This document shows, one piece after another, positions 1 through 11,540 of a stretch of 22,067 nt of DNA. The position numbers were made by a program, and so were the translations under genes. The stretch spans positions 1-22,067 of the forward strand of contig QJNS01000509.1 in assembly GCA_004154925.1 (NCBI GenBank), given 5' to 3'. How positions within the stretch are numbered: position 1 is the first letter of the stretch; every line of letters starts with the position of its first letter. This DNA comes from Monosporascus cannonballus (lineage: Eukaryota; Ascomycota; Sordariomycetes; Xylariales). The notes beneath the pieces are model-generated. The model was not told where the DNA came from and made no database searches. It was given only the letters and a program-made list of their open reading frames with translations.

Positions 1-600
1 GCTGAAGCGGCAACGGAAACGTTGCAACGCATAGTTATCATTTGGGCGTATGCCACCAATGGCCGAATGAGGTCTGGTGACTAAAGTGTCATGCTGTTCA
101 GCTATGAAAACTGGAAATGCATTTTCATACCGCACCGAAGTGGTCCGCGTCATGTGCGTGGCAGTGCTTGCCTCTCAAATTACACATGCATAACAACTTG
201 TGTTCTCAAAGTCCCGAGTCGCCGTACCCTAACATAGCCTGCTGTTACCTCCGCCCCTTCGCTTGGAACAAAAAGGATTATTTCGCTGATAGGGCTACAA
301 AAGAATGGTCTCCATTCGGCCGTCAGGCGGCCCCCAAGGCTTTGTCTTCCCACTATTGGCTGTTAGTTAATAAACCGGAGAGCCGAATAGGTGGTAGTCT
401 GGCCGCTGCCTGCATCCCACTAAGCTCGTACTAGAAGGCGCCCTCCAAGTATTTTCAAATAGTGTTTCGAGGCTGCCATTCAACCGACGCCCCGTAATCT
501 GCCGCAAGAATGAGCATTGGATGGAAAAGCTCGTATAACAGCCGCGTGTCCCTTATGGATTTTCGTGGCTCCATCAATCAGCGACTCTTGTCAAAGACCT
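1..600. other. Upstream region without recognised gene
   Basis: Balanced base composition. A 105-codon open frame at 117-434 (+) shows no domain, signal peptide or family resemblance that I recognise, and its Cys/Trp-rich composition looks like chance. The stretch probably contains the promoter and 5' leader of the kinase gene that starts near 641, but I see no clear TATA box or other element that I would place. Confidence 0.4.
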
Positions 601-640
601 CTTGACAGGTGTTCCGGTGCCCAAATTACCCGGCTCCAGG

Positions 641-3579
641 ATGAAACCTCAAGGGGAGCCAGCGGTAGATCCGATGCAGTCTCGTACAGTAAAAGATTCA
701 AGTAACCGACGCTATACCGAGAGTATTACCGGATTGGGTCTACTTGAAGCACGATACAACATCCCAAATCCTCGGGAGGAAATTGAACCCGTCGTTTCAT
801 GGAGAGAGGGCTTCCAAGGGGGTCCAGAGATATTAATCCACGAGCCCGGGGGCACAAAGAGGCCCGCTAATGAAGGCGACTTCAAGCAGAGGCCTTTCAC
901 TGCTTCCGAGACGGGAGAAAGCGGAGGGGAATCTTCTGTGATATCCGTGCACGATCTAGGCTTCAGCGCTGCACCAGCGGTGTCTCTTCATGGGTTTCGT
1001 GATTTCCATACTCATTGGGAGAAAAACCAAGGTAACTCCAATACTGAGCGTTTCATGTCTGTTAGTGAGCTCCGCCACCATCTCGGGCACAATGAAGGAG
1101 AAGCAGGCACAATTGAGCAATTGGTTGGAGAGAAAATAGAAAAAAGCTTCGAGAAGAGCAAGAAAGATTATCAAGACTACCTGCCCCTTGACGCTTTTGA
1201 GGCCATATTAAGCATCGAAACAATCAAATCACTTGTCAAAGAAGCTCACCCTGAAAGGCCGAAGCCAGCATGGCAGGAAATGGTTGCCTGTATTGTGGGG
1301 ACTGAACCGAATCAAGGTTATCGGCGAATCCTAGGAGTCCTAGTCCTCATGGGCAAAGTGCCTTATATCAACGATTTCATCAGAGAGGGCATTGGGGACC
1401 ATGATCTACCCATCTCTAGAAGCCGTGACGACTACAAAGAATTCGAGACTCGCAAGCGTGTTAAAAACAGCACGCTTTTCAGAGGTTGGCGGCACAGGAA
1501 CGACATCGAGCTCTTCTACATCTACCAGAAAAAGATTTTCGTACCTTTTTTTGATATCCAAGAAGATAAGCTGTGCTCCTATTTTTTTGACCCCAGCGTT
1601 ACACTCCCATGGACAAATTATGAGCAAAAGACAAGCGGCGGAAATGGATTGGTGCACAAAGTTCAAATACATTCTAAGCACCATAACTTCCAGACACCAA
1701 GCGTAAGACCTCCAAAGCCTACCATCCACTGGCCTCACCATAACTGAGTTTGACAAGCACCCCGAGAAACCTCTATACTTTGTCTTGAAGGAGATTTACG
1801 CATTGGATCGAGATGCATATCGACGGGAACTCTGGGCTCTGCAAAAGTCGGCCTTCCGGACACAGACAGAAAAGCACCTGATCAAGCTTCTTCTTACTTT
1901 TCAACACGGAGATGTATGCTATCTCCTCTTCGAGTGGGCGGACGGCAACCTTGCCGAGTTCTGGGAACAACCGGACATAACACCGGCTCCCTCAGACACA
2001 TGGGCAGTCAAACAGTGCCTTGGTATTTCCAGCGCAATCAAGCGTATCCACGAGTTAACGACGTGGCAAAAGGAACGAAGGTCATCCCTGGGATCCGAGA
2101 GTGAGGACGAGCGTGAATGGGGACGACATGGAGACATCAAACCGAATAACATATTGTGGTTTTCGGCGTACGGGAATGATCCTCATCATATTCTGCGCCA
2201 TCATCTCGTCGTATCGGATCTCGGACTTACCAGATATCATTCTCGCGACACAAGATCGGCAGTGTATTGGTCCAGCATTGATGGATGCACCTGGGCATAC
2301 CGGCCACCTGAAATGGATACGGAACACAAGATATCACAAAAGTACGATATCTGGTCTCTTGGATGCGTTTTTCTTGAATTCTGTATATGGTACGTCGAGG
2401 GTGGTGAGGCAGTTCAAATCTTCGGGGTACAGAGAACCAAGCAAGACAAATCGGAAATCGAGAACGTTGAAGAAGACAAATACTTCAACGTAACAACAGA
2501 TCACCGAGGAGGAAGAAAAGCAGTTCTCAAACCGATCGTTGAACAGGTGCGTAAGCATTTGCTATCAACTGCATTGAGGCATTTGAGCGAAATTGGTGGG
2601 GTCCTGCTCCTGTTGCGCCTTACCAGACATCACGTTCCGCAAAACTCAACCCTATATCTCATCCCTATATCGTCCGTGGACCTTCCTACACCAAGAAGCT
2701 GATTTTAAACTCTGCTACAGTGTATTGCAAGGCTGTGCGGAGCGAATAGGTGCACTCCGTTTGTGAAGCAAATGTTGGATTTGGTCCACGAGGGGATGTT
2801 GGTCGTCGACCCGAAAAAAAGATGGAAAATTGACCGAGTCTGCACCGAAATCTCCAGGATCAAGGAGTCCTTGGAGCCGACAACTGAGTTGACGCATGCT
2901 GTTGACGTCACTCTGATAGTGGCAACTCAAGAGGTGACAAATACAACAGGGCGTGGCCCTCAGAACCATGTATTAATCTATTCTTCAGGTTCCTAGCGAA
3001 GGCCGGCACTTAATGGGGCCCGATTCCTTGCTGACCGATAGTTTAGTGCACCACGCACAAGGCAACTCGGACGGTATATTGGCAGATGACTGGCGACAAC
3101 GGGCACTATCCATACGCTCTGAATGCGGCGACTCGGATGAAGCAGGGGGCAGCCGAAGCGCGGCGAAGTATTCGCCTCCAACCACCGATGAGCCTGAACA
3201 AGACAGGAGGCTTCAAAACACGCACCTTAAGGGGACGCAAACGCCGTTTGATAGAGCACCATTCGAAACAGCCGACCCGCAAACCGCATCCACAAGATTA
3301 AGAGCGCGTTCGTCAGTCCAGGCAATCGAGACACGGGAGTCCAGGAGCATTGCGTTAATAAACGCTGACTTGACAGAGAGCCCAGGCTTCACCAGAATGG
3401 ACTCCCTCGATGAACAAGCTAGCCACACCGGCAGGGAACAGTCATGGAGACGGCACATTAAGTTAGGCATATCACAACGCTGGACCGTATTGCGAAGAAA
3501 GTGGAGAAACGCACGTAGAAGCTCGAGAAATTCGGACCCTGAGGAGGAAGGTAGACAGAGCAGTGTCATGAAGCCTTAA
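641..3579 (+). CDS. Ser/Thr protein kinase-like protein, four exons, about 887 aa
   Basis: Proposed join: 641-1702, 1749-2546, 2721-2933, 2989-3579; all three junctions are GT-AG and keep frame. Residues 1-150 are low complexity. Residues 150-320 form the N-terminal region typical of large fungal kinase families. The kinase domain follows: glycine-rich loop SGGNGLVHKV (about 331-340), VLKEI with the ATP-binding Lys (about 368), catalytic loop HGDIKPNNILWF (about 481), metal-binding DLG in place of DFG (about 511), YRPPE (about 538), DIWSLGCVFLEF (about 554) and the late MLVVDPKKRW with its conserved Arg (about 646). HGD for HRD is, from memory, common in this fungal family, which is often found near NLR-type genes. 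The last 196 residues are charged, low complexity and end with a basic patch (WRNARRSSR). Catalytic Asp and Lys are present, so activity is possible; the substrate is unknown. ATG 641 is the first in-frame ATG; starts at 674 or 1055 or an upstream exon cannot be excluded. Confidence 0.82.
1703..1748 (+). other. Intron 1 of kinase gene (46 nt, phase 0)
   Basis: Donor GTAAGA directly after codon AGC and acceptor AACTGAG. Removing it joins the frame ending HHNFQTPS to FDKHPEKPLYFVLKEI, placing the glycine-rich loop upstream of the kinase Lys as expected. At 46 nt it is near the lower limit for ascomycete introns, and the branch-like CATAAC is only a few nt from the acceptor. A one-base indel near 1703-1745 is the alternative explanation. 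Confidence 0.6.
2547..2720 (+). other. Intron 2 of kinase gene (174 nt, phase 0)
   Basis: Donor CAG|GTGCGT and acceptor CTACAG. A branch-like CTGAT lies about 18 nt before the acceptor. Splicing joins KPIVEQ to CIARLCGANRCTPFVKQML, restoring the C-lobe order of this kinase family. The intron happens to be open in the exon frame until 2702, so retention would give a truncated protein lacking the final kinase helices. Confidence 0.72.
2934..2988 (+). other. Intron 3 of kinase gene (55 nt, phase 0)
   Basis: Donor GAG|GTGACA and acceptor TTCTTCAG, with branch-like ATTAAT about 12 nt upstream of the acceptor. Splicing joins the C-terminal kinase exon (ending ATQE) in frame to the open frame that runs to 3579 (starting VPSEGRHL). 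Without it the protein would stop at 2996. Confidence 0.65.
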
Positions 3580-4267
3580 TTTGTATTTTAACTCATTAGA
3601 TATGAACGGCTTCCAGGCAAAGTGCTTGATATTAATATCAATCACACCATATCTGACTAAACGCGCGGCTTTGTGATAAAGAAGTAGATTATAGACCTTA
3701 ATTCATATATTAGCAAATAAATAATCCCTGGTTAGATACTCAATGCGCCATAAAACAGCTGGGCTAGTTAACTTAAAATTAATTCTCGTTAAGTAAACCG
3801 GCATATGCCCAGATGATGACTGTGTAAAGTCAAAGCGTTGCAAATAAATAACATATAATGTAATGCTCAATAAGCAGCAAACCAGCAGACCAAGCCGGCA
3901 GCATACTCCGGAATTAACAAGAGCCTGGTCAGATTATTGGGCACGTAGAGACCCGTCCCTTGCTCGTAAAGCATTCTCATCGGGACACAAGCCCGAGCGA
4001 TACGTTCCACGAGCGTTGCAAAGGCTCCTGTTGGTCTTAGGACGACCGTCATCCTGGAGATCCGTCTCGAAGATCTTCAAGTCCACTTCAATGCGTGCGG
4101 CAATATTGCTGATTGGCTGAGTCCGCCTAGATCAACATAACCAGCCCTGAATACGTATGTGATAAGTGCCCCAGGCGCGAGCGGATTTGAGCGATTAGGG
4201 TTGGGCAGCCTCGTGATGAGTTTTCAGAGGGTGTTGGGACTTTTTAAGCAACTAGACAATCTGCTTA
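3580..4267. other. Intergenic region downstream of kinase gene
   Basis: 3580-3860 is moderately AT-rich and probably holds the kinase 3' end (TTTGTATTTTAA and several AATAAA-like words, such as CAAATAAATAA near 3714-3723). From 3863 an 85-codon open frame (+) reads without any domain I recognise; a shorter frame overlaps on the other strand. I do not call either a gene. The sequence ends at the TA target of the pogo transposon. Confidence 0.4.
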
Positions 4268-4269
4268 TA

Positions 4270-4312
4270 AGTCAAACACCCGGTCAACGCACCACCCCCT
4301 CAACGCCCCACC
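4270..4312 (+). repeat. Left terminal inverted repeat of pogo element (43 bp)
   Basis: Exact reverse complement of 13446-13488 by direct comparison. GC-rich, with alternating C-rich blocks. It retains many CpA dinucleotides, so it has escaped RIP. The preceding TA (4268-4269) is the target duplication. Confidence 0.95.
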
Positions 4313-4434
4313 GAATTTTCGAGACACCTAACGCACTGACCCTAACTTCAACTATATATATCTTCATCAAATAACATCTTATTGGAAAAAGAATAATACC
4401 TTCTTAATTTCCAGAATCAGGCGATTTTAACGAT

Positions 4435-5368
4435 ATGGGACTTGCTGCTTAATTGCGTACTGCGAAGGCGATTGACGAGGTCGCAAATGGGAGGTCTATC
4501 CGAGCGGCCTCCAAGCTATACCAGGTCGAACGTACTTATTTTTGTCGCAGAATCGACGGCATACGGACCCGGGAAAAGCATAACGAGAACCGTCAGAAAG
4601 TACCCAAAGTCCTGGAAGATTATTTAGCTAAATGGGTCGTGATTTAAGGCCAGCTTGGATACGTTCCTCCTTATTCCCGATTCCGTACGTATGCGTAATA
4701 CCTCCTTATTAACTCCGGCAGCCGCAAACGGCTAAGAAAAAAATAGATAACGCAAATTTTTTTAACGTTATTATAAAATTAAAACTTTTAAAAATCGGGC
4801 TATTAATTATCGGCGTTTGAACGGGGTTACCGAAACCGTATATACCGTATTATTCGATCACTTAGCCTTACCGGAGATACGGAAAATATATTCCCGGAAT
4901 AAATATAATGCGGATAAGTTCGGAATAATAAAGGGCATAAGAAAAAATTTTTTTGTGCTTAATAAAACCTTTAAAAAATTTATCTTTTTAAAAGATACTT
5001 TTAAACGTACCTGGATATCCGTTATAACCTGTATTAACGCAGATAGGCGCGTTTTCCCTCCGTTAATCATATTTAACGGCGTTAATATATAATAATAATA
5101 ATTTTCCGATACGGAGGATTAATTATATAAAAATTGGTACTTTACGACATCTTTAAATGGCTGGATTAATACCGATATTAGATTAAAATAATTGCAAAAG
5201 GTATTTATCCTTTATATTAAACCTATTAACCTGCGGGAATAAAGGTTTTTTATTATCGACGGCTATAATAGCTATATTATTAAAGAATTTATATAAATTT
5301 ATTTAATTAATAAAATTTATATCGTTTTTTTACCTTTATATTTATCGTACGTATGGCAGCCGTTTAAT
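4435..5368 (+). pseudogene. Pogo/Fot1 transposase, 5' part (HTH and DDE domain), RIP-damaged
   Basis: The likely start ATG at 4435 reads MGLAA and then TAA at 4450, a probable CAA-to-TAA change. The frame resumes with AKAIDEVANGRSIRAASKLY, an N-terminal helix-turn-helix of the Psq/pogo type used to bind the terminal repeats, then RRIDGIRTREK. 4817-5092 carries the start of the DDE domain: GVTETVYTVLFDHL, NKYNADKFGI with the first catalytic Asp, and RTWISVITCINAD followed by PPLIIFNGVN. Near 5250 FFIIDGYNSY holds the second Asp, followed by the family's IYIVFLPLYLSYVWQPF. The third Asp position (PLD in the family) reads PFN and is immediately followed by the LTR insertion. Damage grows from left to right: 4453-4645 is nearly clean, after 4700 stops are frequent. 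Confidence 0.9.
5364..5368. repeat. Target-site duplication TTAAT, left copy
   Basis: TTAAT directly precedes the LTR start TGTTACGG and recurs directly after the other LTR at 12645-12649. Five bases is the usual duplication length for Ty3/gypsy integration. Confidence 0.92.
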
Positions 5369-5786
5369 TGTTACGGATCCCCGAATAAACCTGTTCTGGA
5401 GGCCCCAGGGCTGCAGAAAAGGGAAAAGCTCCATATTCTAAGTTACGTAACTTAAAGTGATCTAATTGATCTATTAGATTATATAGATTATTGTGATTTG
5501 GGTAATTTAACAGATTTAAGAAATCAATATTACATTAATAAAATGGAAAAAGGTATAAAATTTCAGGTTTCCTATATAAATAGCTATTTACTTAGTTCCG
5601 CTTTTTAGCTATTAATCTAAGCTTTTAACCAAAGGCAACCGTACCGTTTTCTAATTAAAAGAGGAGTACCGTAAAATCTCCTTAACGAACATATTAAGTT
5701 ATTTTTCGCCCTATTATTACTTACAAATTAAAACTTTTTTCGGATATTGCTTATATTACCAGGTGGTATATAACAAGTTCGTTATA
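5369..5786 (+). repeat. 5' LTR (418 bp)
   Basis: Begins TGTTACGG and ends GTTCGTTATA, where the expected terminal CA has become TA. It aligns to 12227-12644 without a gap. My hand count gives about 66 differences, every one a transition. The first ~200 bases keep more C and G than the other LTR copy; the last ~170 keep fewer. Confidence 0.95.
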
Positions 5787-6099
5787 TTTTAATAATTCCT
5801 TAATTAATAACCGACGAATAATTTAAGGCCTAATTAAATATAAGTTTTCCTAAACTTAATAAAAACGATATTATAAAATAACGTTTAAAAAATAAATAAT
5901 ATATCCGATTCCCGTTATTAATTAATAAAAAATTAATAACCGGATTAAATAATTTATTACTTATTAAAAAAATTTTTTAATTAAACGATAATATAATTTT
6001 ACTTATTATTCGATTTTAAAAAAAATTATTTTCGCAGCCCAAATAATAATTTACCCTGGCCCTTAAGGATATTATTAAGGTTTAAGGAAAAAAATCGGA

Positions 6100-7190
6100 G
6101 GAAAAGGTAATTAAAAAAGAAGTTAAGAAAAAATATAAAGCCGAAATCCTAAAAAGAAAAGAAAAAGAACTTATTACGGAAGAAAGATTGGACTTTTTGG
6201 CCCAGAAGGTTCAGAGCCTAGAACAAGAAAATACCCGATTCGTTTAGGGAAAAAAACCGACTTTTCCTTAGTTTGGCTCGGCTAAAAAACGAAGCCAAGG
6301 GGCTAGCTACCGACCACCCTTAATGGACATAGGACGAATGCAAAAAAGAACCTCGACCCTATTATTGTTCGGCGCCAACCGGATACGGGAAGGAATTATT
6401 CCACCTTCTGGTTATTACGGAATGCCAGACGTTAAGGGTTATAAGCCAATTTCCCTTAAGCCTTATAACGGGTCGGAAAATCCTGATAAATTTTTGGTTC
6501 AAGCCAGGTTTTACCTTAAATTTTATGAAAACTTTTTGATAAAGGATTATTAAAAAATGATAACTATTTTTTAATTATTAACCGGACGAATCCGAAAATG
6601 GTTCGAACCCATTTTAACGGATTATTTTAAAAAATATCCAGAAAAGTTTTCGGACCTTATTAATTATATTTTTAATAAGTACGAAAATTTTAAAAAAAAA
6701 ATAAAAACCTTATTTAAAAATCCAAATAAGGAATAAGATATTATTAAGTAATTTTATTTTCTTTATTAAATCAAGTTAACCGTTAAATATACGATTAAAT
6801 TTAATTATCTGGCCGCCGTTTTGAATTTACCGGAAAATATATTATTTTACCTTTATTACGATAATTTAAAGCTTTTAATTAAAAATAAAATATATAAAGT
6901 ACTTAAAGTTAAATCCTTTGCGAAATATACCGATAAGGTTATTATTACCGATAAACGAATTTTCGACCGGTATTTCGAAAAAAAAAGGACCGGCAAACAA
7001 GATAATAATAAGGGTTCGAAAAATTAAAACAAAAAAGATAAAGGCAAGCCTTAAAAAAAAACAAGTTCCGTTTCGAAAAAGCTTAAAAAAAACAAATTTA
7101 AAGTAAAATATTTTAACTATAGCAAAAAGGGGCATTTTAAAAACAAATATCGCTTTCCCGCCAAAAGGAATTCCAAAAAAAAAATTCCTT
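6100..7190 (+). pseudogene. Retrotransposon gag relic with zinc-knuckle trace
   Basis: Encoded the structural capsid/nucleocapsid polyprotein. Around 6180 EERLDFLAQKVQSLEQEN looks like a coiled coil near the N-terminus. 6323-6553 reads openly, including ISLKPYNGSENPDKFLVQAR, matching the start of the Ty3/gypsy capsid region (the family's F-x-G-x3-K-hydrophobic block). Further on WFEPILTDYF and FDRYFEKKRTGKQ follow, then a Lys-rich stretch. YFNYSKKGHFKNKYR near 7110-7155 is what remains of a C-x2-C-x4-H-x4-C zinc knuckle, with the Cys codons changed to Tyr or neighbours by G-to-A. About 6180-6550 is strikingly less mutated than what surrounds it. Start and end are approximate. Confidence 0.75.
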
Positions 7191-7199
7191 AACTTTAAA

Positions 7200-8130
7200 A
7201 AAAAGTTAAAATAACAAAATAAAAAATAGATAGTAAAGTAAAAAAGGAGGAGAAAAAGGTTAATTTAATTTCCTTTTAGCCAGAATTTACTATTGCCATA
7301 ATTATTTAAATCCAGAATAATATCTTAAAATACAAGGATTATCCAGTTTGCCAAAATTTTAAAATTAAAACCTACAAATATTACTTAAGATAAACGGTTT
7401 CCAAAATAGCCATAAGACTAGGATACCAGTATTACCTTAATTCCCAGAAGTATAAGATATATATAAAGAATAATTAATTTCGACTAAATATTAATAATTA
7501 TAAATAATTATTCCCGGAATTTTATAAGTTCCTAAAATATATTATTTACTAAAAAACACTATCGGTAAACCCTTATAATCTGTTATATTTTACCGCTTAT
7601 TATTAAAACGATTATTTCGTTTATTTCCGAACCAAAAAAAATAATAACTTTTAATCCGGATAAAATAATAAAACCTTTACCGAATTAAATAATAAATACC
7701 GATATACAAAAACCTTACGATAGCCAAAATATCCAAAGTTTTGTTATATATATCTTAAGTTAAAACGGAATTAAAAGGTTATATCGCAAAAATATTTATG
7801 TTATTTTCCGATATTTTGCGTTTAATATAAGTTCCTAAATATGGGAATACCTTTTTTGGAAAATTATCTTTTTATTCTTATAATTTAAAAGATACAAAAC
7901 CAAAGGATGAACCAAGAAAAAAATCCAGTTTTAAAACCTTAATGTAAATACGGCAAGAAAATATAATTCTAGTATAAAAACGATTAATATATTAACTATG
8001 CTATTAGAAAAGTTCGCGAATAGAAATTTGCTTAAGCCGGATAATATTAAAAATTAAAAAATTACCGAGGCCTTCGAAATTAAAGTATTAAAAAGCCTTA
8101 ATTTACAAAACTTTATGTAAAGTAACCAAA
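7200..8130. other. Unassigned internal segment between gag and protease
   Basis: Roughly 0.9 kb in which I recognise no standard retroelement domain. One + frame from about 7340 to 7860 contains only TAA/TAG stops, at spots where Gln or Trp would be plausible, and is rich in Tyr, Lys and Asn (examples: SKIAIRLGYQYYLNSQKYKI, LFPEFYKFLKYII). In DNA this AT-rich that can arise by chance. It could be a C-terminal extension of gag, a spacer or a separate frame. Confidence 0.35.
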
Positions 8131-11100
8131 AAATTACGCGGCCAAATAAAGATTCTTTTTTAATATAGGAATAGGACGTTTAAGGCCATAATTAACTTAA
8201 AAACCAAAAAAAATTTTATCTTTTTTTTAATAGTAACAAAATATCAGATTTTTTGGAAATATAAGTTAAAATCTTATAAATTACGTATAGTAAATAAAAA
8301 TTTATTTACGTATAATAACGGACGAATTTTTCGAAAAATTAAAAAACTTCCGGTATAAATTTAAAAATACCAAAAGTAAATTTTACTGGATATTGCCGAT
8401 ATTTCCGAATATAATATTATTTTGGGAATACTATGGCTTAAATCCAATAACCCATATATCGACTGGAAAAGCCAAATACTTTCATGGGAACAGAAACGAA
8501 AACTATCCGAGGAAAATAACCAGGAAATTTACTATATTATCAAAGAAATCTAAATTACAGATCAAATTTCCAAAGTACTATTTAAATATCGACGATTTAA
8601 AAAATTATTTAAAAATAAAAAAAATCACGAATTATTACTATATGGTTAATAAGATTATAAAATATTTATTAAAAAAAGATATTATTTTAAATTCCATAAA
8701 ATTTATTATATAAATCCCGATAAATTAAAGGCTTTGTAAAAAAGTATTTAATTTAACTTAAAAAAAGGATATATTTAACTTTTTAATTTTTTTGCTAGAT
8801 ATTTTGTTTTTATAATACCAAAAACTAAAGATAAAAAGCAAAAAATCGATAAAAACAAAAATTTAATTTTCAAAAAAATAATTAATTATTAATAATTAAA
8901 TAATATTACGATTAAAAACGGATACCCTTTAACTTTTATAAGTACGTTAAAGGAAAATATTAACAAAGCAAAATAATTTATTGTATTTAATTTCCGAAAC
9001 GGATATTACCGTATTAAAATGGCTAAAGGAAAAAAAATGGAAAACGGTATTTAAAATAATATATGGATTTTACGAATATAAAGTAATACCTATAGGACTT
9101 ATTAATGTTCCCGCCAGCTTTTAACGTTTAGTAATAATTACGTTTAGAAAATTTTTGGATAAATTTGTTTTCGTTTATCTTAACAATATCCTTATTTATT
9201 CCGAGATTTTAAAAAAACATAAAAAGCATGTCGCCCAAATGCTCCAAACGCTGGATAAAGCAAATATCCGAGTTAACCCGGCCAAAAATATATGGCATAC
9301 GCAAAAACTAGATTTTCTGGGATATACTTTTATTTCCGGCCAAATTCAGATTTAACGCTTTAAAATAAAAGCAGTTAAAAACTGGCTTATCCCCGATAAG
9401 GCGACCGTTATAAATATTTAACAAATTTTAGGATTTACGGATTATATACGTAACTTAATTAAAAAATACGGAGATATTATTAAGCTATTAACGAAACTTA
9501 TTACCAAGGAGTACGTCGGAAAAGAATTCGAATTCCTAAAAAAAACAAAAAAAACATTCCGGAAATTAAAAAAAATAATTATTAGTAAATTAATAATAAA
9601 AATGCTAAACCTAAACAAAAAAAACGATTAAAAACAAATACTTTAAAATATGCCTTAAGTACAGTTTTAAAGTAATAAAAAAATAATAACAAATAGTACC
9701 TAATAACTTATTATTTAAAAGCATTTCGAAATACAAAATTTAAATACTAGATTTACGACAAAAAGCTATTAGTAATTATTAACGCTTTTAAGGAATAAAA
9801 ATTTTTCTTTAACGGAACGAAAAAACTTTTCGATATTTATTTTAACCATAAAAACCTTATTTAATTTATGAAAGCTTAAAAACTAAACAAATAACATAAA
9901 AAATAGATAATTTTTCTGTCCAAATTTAATTTTAGAATATATTATATCAAAAAAAAATATTTAAGCAAATATTCTTAATCGTAAAGGAAATTACGATTCT
10001 AAAATCCCTAAAAAAAACATATAAATATTACAATATAATAAAGACGGTACCGTATAATTATGTAAAATAATAAAGATATTAATGCCCGAACTTTTAATAC
10101 GGTTCCGAAATTCTTACGATACGGAAAAATAAAAGAAAATTTAGTAATTAAAAAGATAATTAAAGGATTAGTTATTATATTATGGCAAAATTTATATTCT
10201 TAAGGAACAATAGGAATAATTTGTAAAGGAATTTCATAAAAACCCATTATATGGATATTAAGAAATTTTTAAAATTATTAAATAATTACAAAAATAATAT
10301 AACTTTCTAAAGCTACGCCATATGGTTAAAAAGGTAATTAAGGACTATAACGTTTATAATAAGGCCAAAATAACATATTATAAACCTTATAGGTTATTAT
10401 AACTTATTAATATTTTTAATAAGGCATAGAATACCATAATTTGGGATTTTATTATTAACTTATTATTATTTAAAAACTTAATTACCGGAATTAAATACGA
10501 CGGAATATAAGTAATTATTAATAAATTTACCAAATATAGGTATTTTTTACCTTTTAAAAAAATATAATAACAGAATAATTAACTTATGCCTTTATTAAAT
10601 ATTATTTCGATAAATACGGAATATTAGAAAAAATTATTTCCGATAAAAATACGTTATTTATTTCGAAATTCGGCATTAGTTTTTTTAAACAGATAAATAC
10701 TAAGTTTAAGTTTTCAATAATATATTATCCTTAAATAAATAACCAAACCGAAAAATTAAACCAGATTTTGGAATAATACTTTCGGAATTATATTAATTAT
10801 TAATAAAATAATTGGGTAAAATTTTTATTATTAATATAAATCGTTTATAATACCTCCGTTAACGGGGATATAGGCGTATTTCCTTATACGGCTATATACG
10901 GATACGATATAAAAGTAAAACGACCCAAATAACCGCTTAATAAAATACCAAAAATTATTATAATTACCCCAAAAGCAAAAATATTAACGATAAAAATTAA
11001 AATAATTTAAGCCCGTTTCCAAAACGAATTACGATTTTTTTAATAACGGATAACCTAATATTATAATAAAAAAAATTAAGGGATTAATTTTAACGAAAGG

Positions 11101-11540
11101 AAATAAAGTTTATTTGTTACGCTAAAAACAAAACGTAATTTCGAATATTTTATAAATTAAAATAAAAAAACCCAGCAATAAGTTCGATTTCAAAAAGCTT
11201 AGCCCGTTTAAGATTAAGGAAATTATTTCCAAAATTAACTACCGATTGTCGTTACCCAAAAATATGAAAATATACCTTATTTTCCATATTTTTTTACTTA
11301 AACCAATACCCAAAAACGCCCCGTTAAAAACAAACCTAAAATTCGAAAAAAACTTAAACGAATACGAAATTAAACGAATATTAAATTTTAAAATAATTAA
11401 AAATAAAATCTAGTACCTAATTAAATAGGAAAGATATTTATATAAAAAAAATATATGGGAATTATTTAATTACTTAACGAATACGATAAACCTAGTTAAG
11501 ACGTTTTACCGCCAGAATCCTAACCGATTATCTTTAATAT
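8130..11540 (+). pseudogene. Retrotransposon pol relic: protease, RT, RNase H, integrase, chromodomain
   Basis: Would have encoded the replication enzymes. The end of the protease region reads YNIILGILWLKSNNPYIDWK near 8400-8465 (family DVILGMPWL-x-NP). RT spans about 8600-9360: LKKGYI, ITIKNGYPL, FRNGYYRIKMA, WKTVFKIIYGFYEYKVIPIGL, and the active site YLNNILIYS at 9176-9202, where the YLDD aspartates have become Asn. RNase H lies at about 9660-9960 (YDKKLLVIINAFKE, FDIYFNHKNLI). Integrase is about 10200-10940: WDFI near 10441, FTKYRYFLPF, SDKNTLF near 10636 and TEKLNQIL near 10750 correspond to the D, D and E regions. The chromodomain at about 11360-11520 (NEYEIKRILNFKI, KNIWELFNYLTN, INLVKTFYRQNP) can direct integration to methylated-histone chromatin in this clade. 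Stops throughout; no frame is functional. Confidence 0.9.

Noticed and set aside
117..434. 105-codon open frame upstream of the kinase gene
   Set aside because: No domain, no conserved-looking motif, unlikely amino-acid composition, and no supporting context.
1406..1756. 116-codon minus-strand frame within the kinase gene
   Set aside because: Lies opposite kinase exon 1, whose protein clearly matches a known domain; a shadow frame.
3863..4120. 85-codon open frame between kinase and transposon
   Set aside because: No recognisable features, overlapped by a frame on the other strand; too short to support alone.
4817..5092. Separate small gene
   Set aside because: It is a middle piece of the pogo transposase, read between RIP-made stops.
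8393..8713. Stand-alone 106-codon gene in the AT-rich block
   Set aside because: Belongs to the retroelement pol region; the start of the frame is shifted relative to the protease reading YNIILGILWL.
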